Below, piece after piece: positions 13,503-13,747 of a stretch of 13,747 nucleotides of DNA (the stretch's first letter is position 1; the number at the start of each line of letters is the position of its first letter). Below the pieces are notes generated by a model. It had not been told where the DNA came from, ran no database searches, and saw only the letters and a list, made by a program, of their open reading frames with translations. The position numbers were made by a program, and so were the translations under genes. Source of the stretch: an uncultured Anaerotruncus sp. (GTDB lineage Bacteria; Bacillota; Clostridia; Oscillospirales; CAG-272); contig CAJLZE010000059.1 of assembly GCA_905210995.1 (NCBI GenBank), positions 1-13,747 of the forward strand, in the 5' to 3' direction.

Positions 13503-13576
13503 GTGGGGGAGGGGCTTGCCCCTCCCGTGAATGAAATCTGTATTCGTTTAACGGGAGGGGTAAACCCCTCCCCTAC
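13503..13576. repeat. MITE-like element with 25-bp terminal inverted repeats
   Basis: Position 13503-13527 and the reverse complement of 13552-13576 share most of 25 bp (both contain GGGGAGGGG and CCCCTCCCG), enclosing 24 bp. Each arm is itself a palindrome around CCCCTCCC/GGGAGGGG. No transposase is present. Such G/C-rich palindromic units are common in Clostridia of this type, a statement from general experience. Confidence 0.6.
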
Positions 13577-13651
13577 ATTATCAAATTATACTTTCGGGAG
13601 TGGCGACCTTGGGTTTCACCCGAGCCCACCCTCCCCTATTTTGATTTGGTA

Positions 13652-13725
13652 GGTTTTGCCTGCGGCAAAACCTGCATACCTCCTCATCCGGTGCCTGCGG
13701 CACCACCTTCCCGGACACGGGAAGG
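13652..13725. repeat. Cluster of three tight hairpins
   Basis: Three perfect palindromes follow each other: GGTTTTGCC-TGC-GGCAAAACC (13652-13672), GGTGCC-TGC-GGCACC (13690-13704) and CCTTCCCG-GACA-CGGGAAGG (13706-13725). None is followed by a T-tract, so they look like an interspersed palindromic repeat rather than a terminator. Confidence 0.65.
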
Positions 13726-13747
13726 CTGCCGTTATCCGACGTTCCGT

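Overview
The window is dominated by a complete type I-C (Dvulg subtype) CRISPR-Cas locus. It lies in a moderately GC-rich genome that looks like a Clostridia (Oscillospiraceae/Ruminococcaceae-like) gut Firmicute. That placement rests on Clostridia-style cas proteins, strong AGGAGG ribosome sites, sigma-A promoters, an agr-type LytTR/GHKL pair and dense short palindromic repeats. It is an inference from style, not from a phylogenetic marker.

Layout. Positions 1-647 are ten identical 33-bp repeats, and the array continues off the left edge. Positions 648-827 are the leader. All cas genes are on the minus strand, read right to left: cas3 (8593-6407), then cas5c, cas8c, cas7, cas4, cas1 and cas2 (6158-828), with the array last. 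A WYL-domain regulator (9920-8955) lies just upstream of cas3 on the same strand. Further right are a structured small-RNA locus (10093-10280, minus), an aldo/keto reductase plus flavodoxin operon (minus), a divergent LytTR response regulator and truncated GHKL kinase pair (plus), and a repeat-rich 3' flank.

Main discovery. The 248-bp gap between cas3 and cas5 holds a plus-strand small-RNA gene with a consensus promoter (6250-6278) and a Rho-independent terminator (6365-6403). The RNA forms a hairpin followed by 11 nt (6329-6339) that differ at one base from the 5' handle expected for this array's crRNAs. The 'spacer' that follows (from 6340) matches the -10 region of the cas5-8-7-4-1-2 promoter at 16 of the first 17 positions (6180-6196). 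The matched site is directly preceded by TTC, the known type I-C PAM. This is the architecture of a crRNA-like cas-regulating RNA (CreR-type): Cascade would be guided to repress its own operon while the partial match avoids cleavage.

A second promoter-terminator small-RNA unit (10093-10280) upstream of the WYL gene also has a repeat-handle-like segment and a TTC-adjacent 13-nt match to its own promoter region. That case is weaker, because the PAM register and the handle register disagree by 3 nt and the match is also the RNA's own closing stem.

The genes work as one immunity unit. Cas1, Cas2 and Cas4 acquire spacers, Cas5c processes pre-crRNA, Cas5c-Cas8c-Cas7 form Cascade, and Cas3 degrades the target. 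The WYL protein and the crRNA-like RNA are plausible controllers. The reductase operon and two-component pair appear unrelated to CRISPR.
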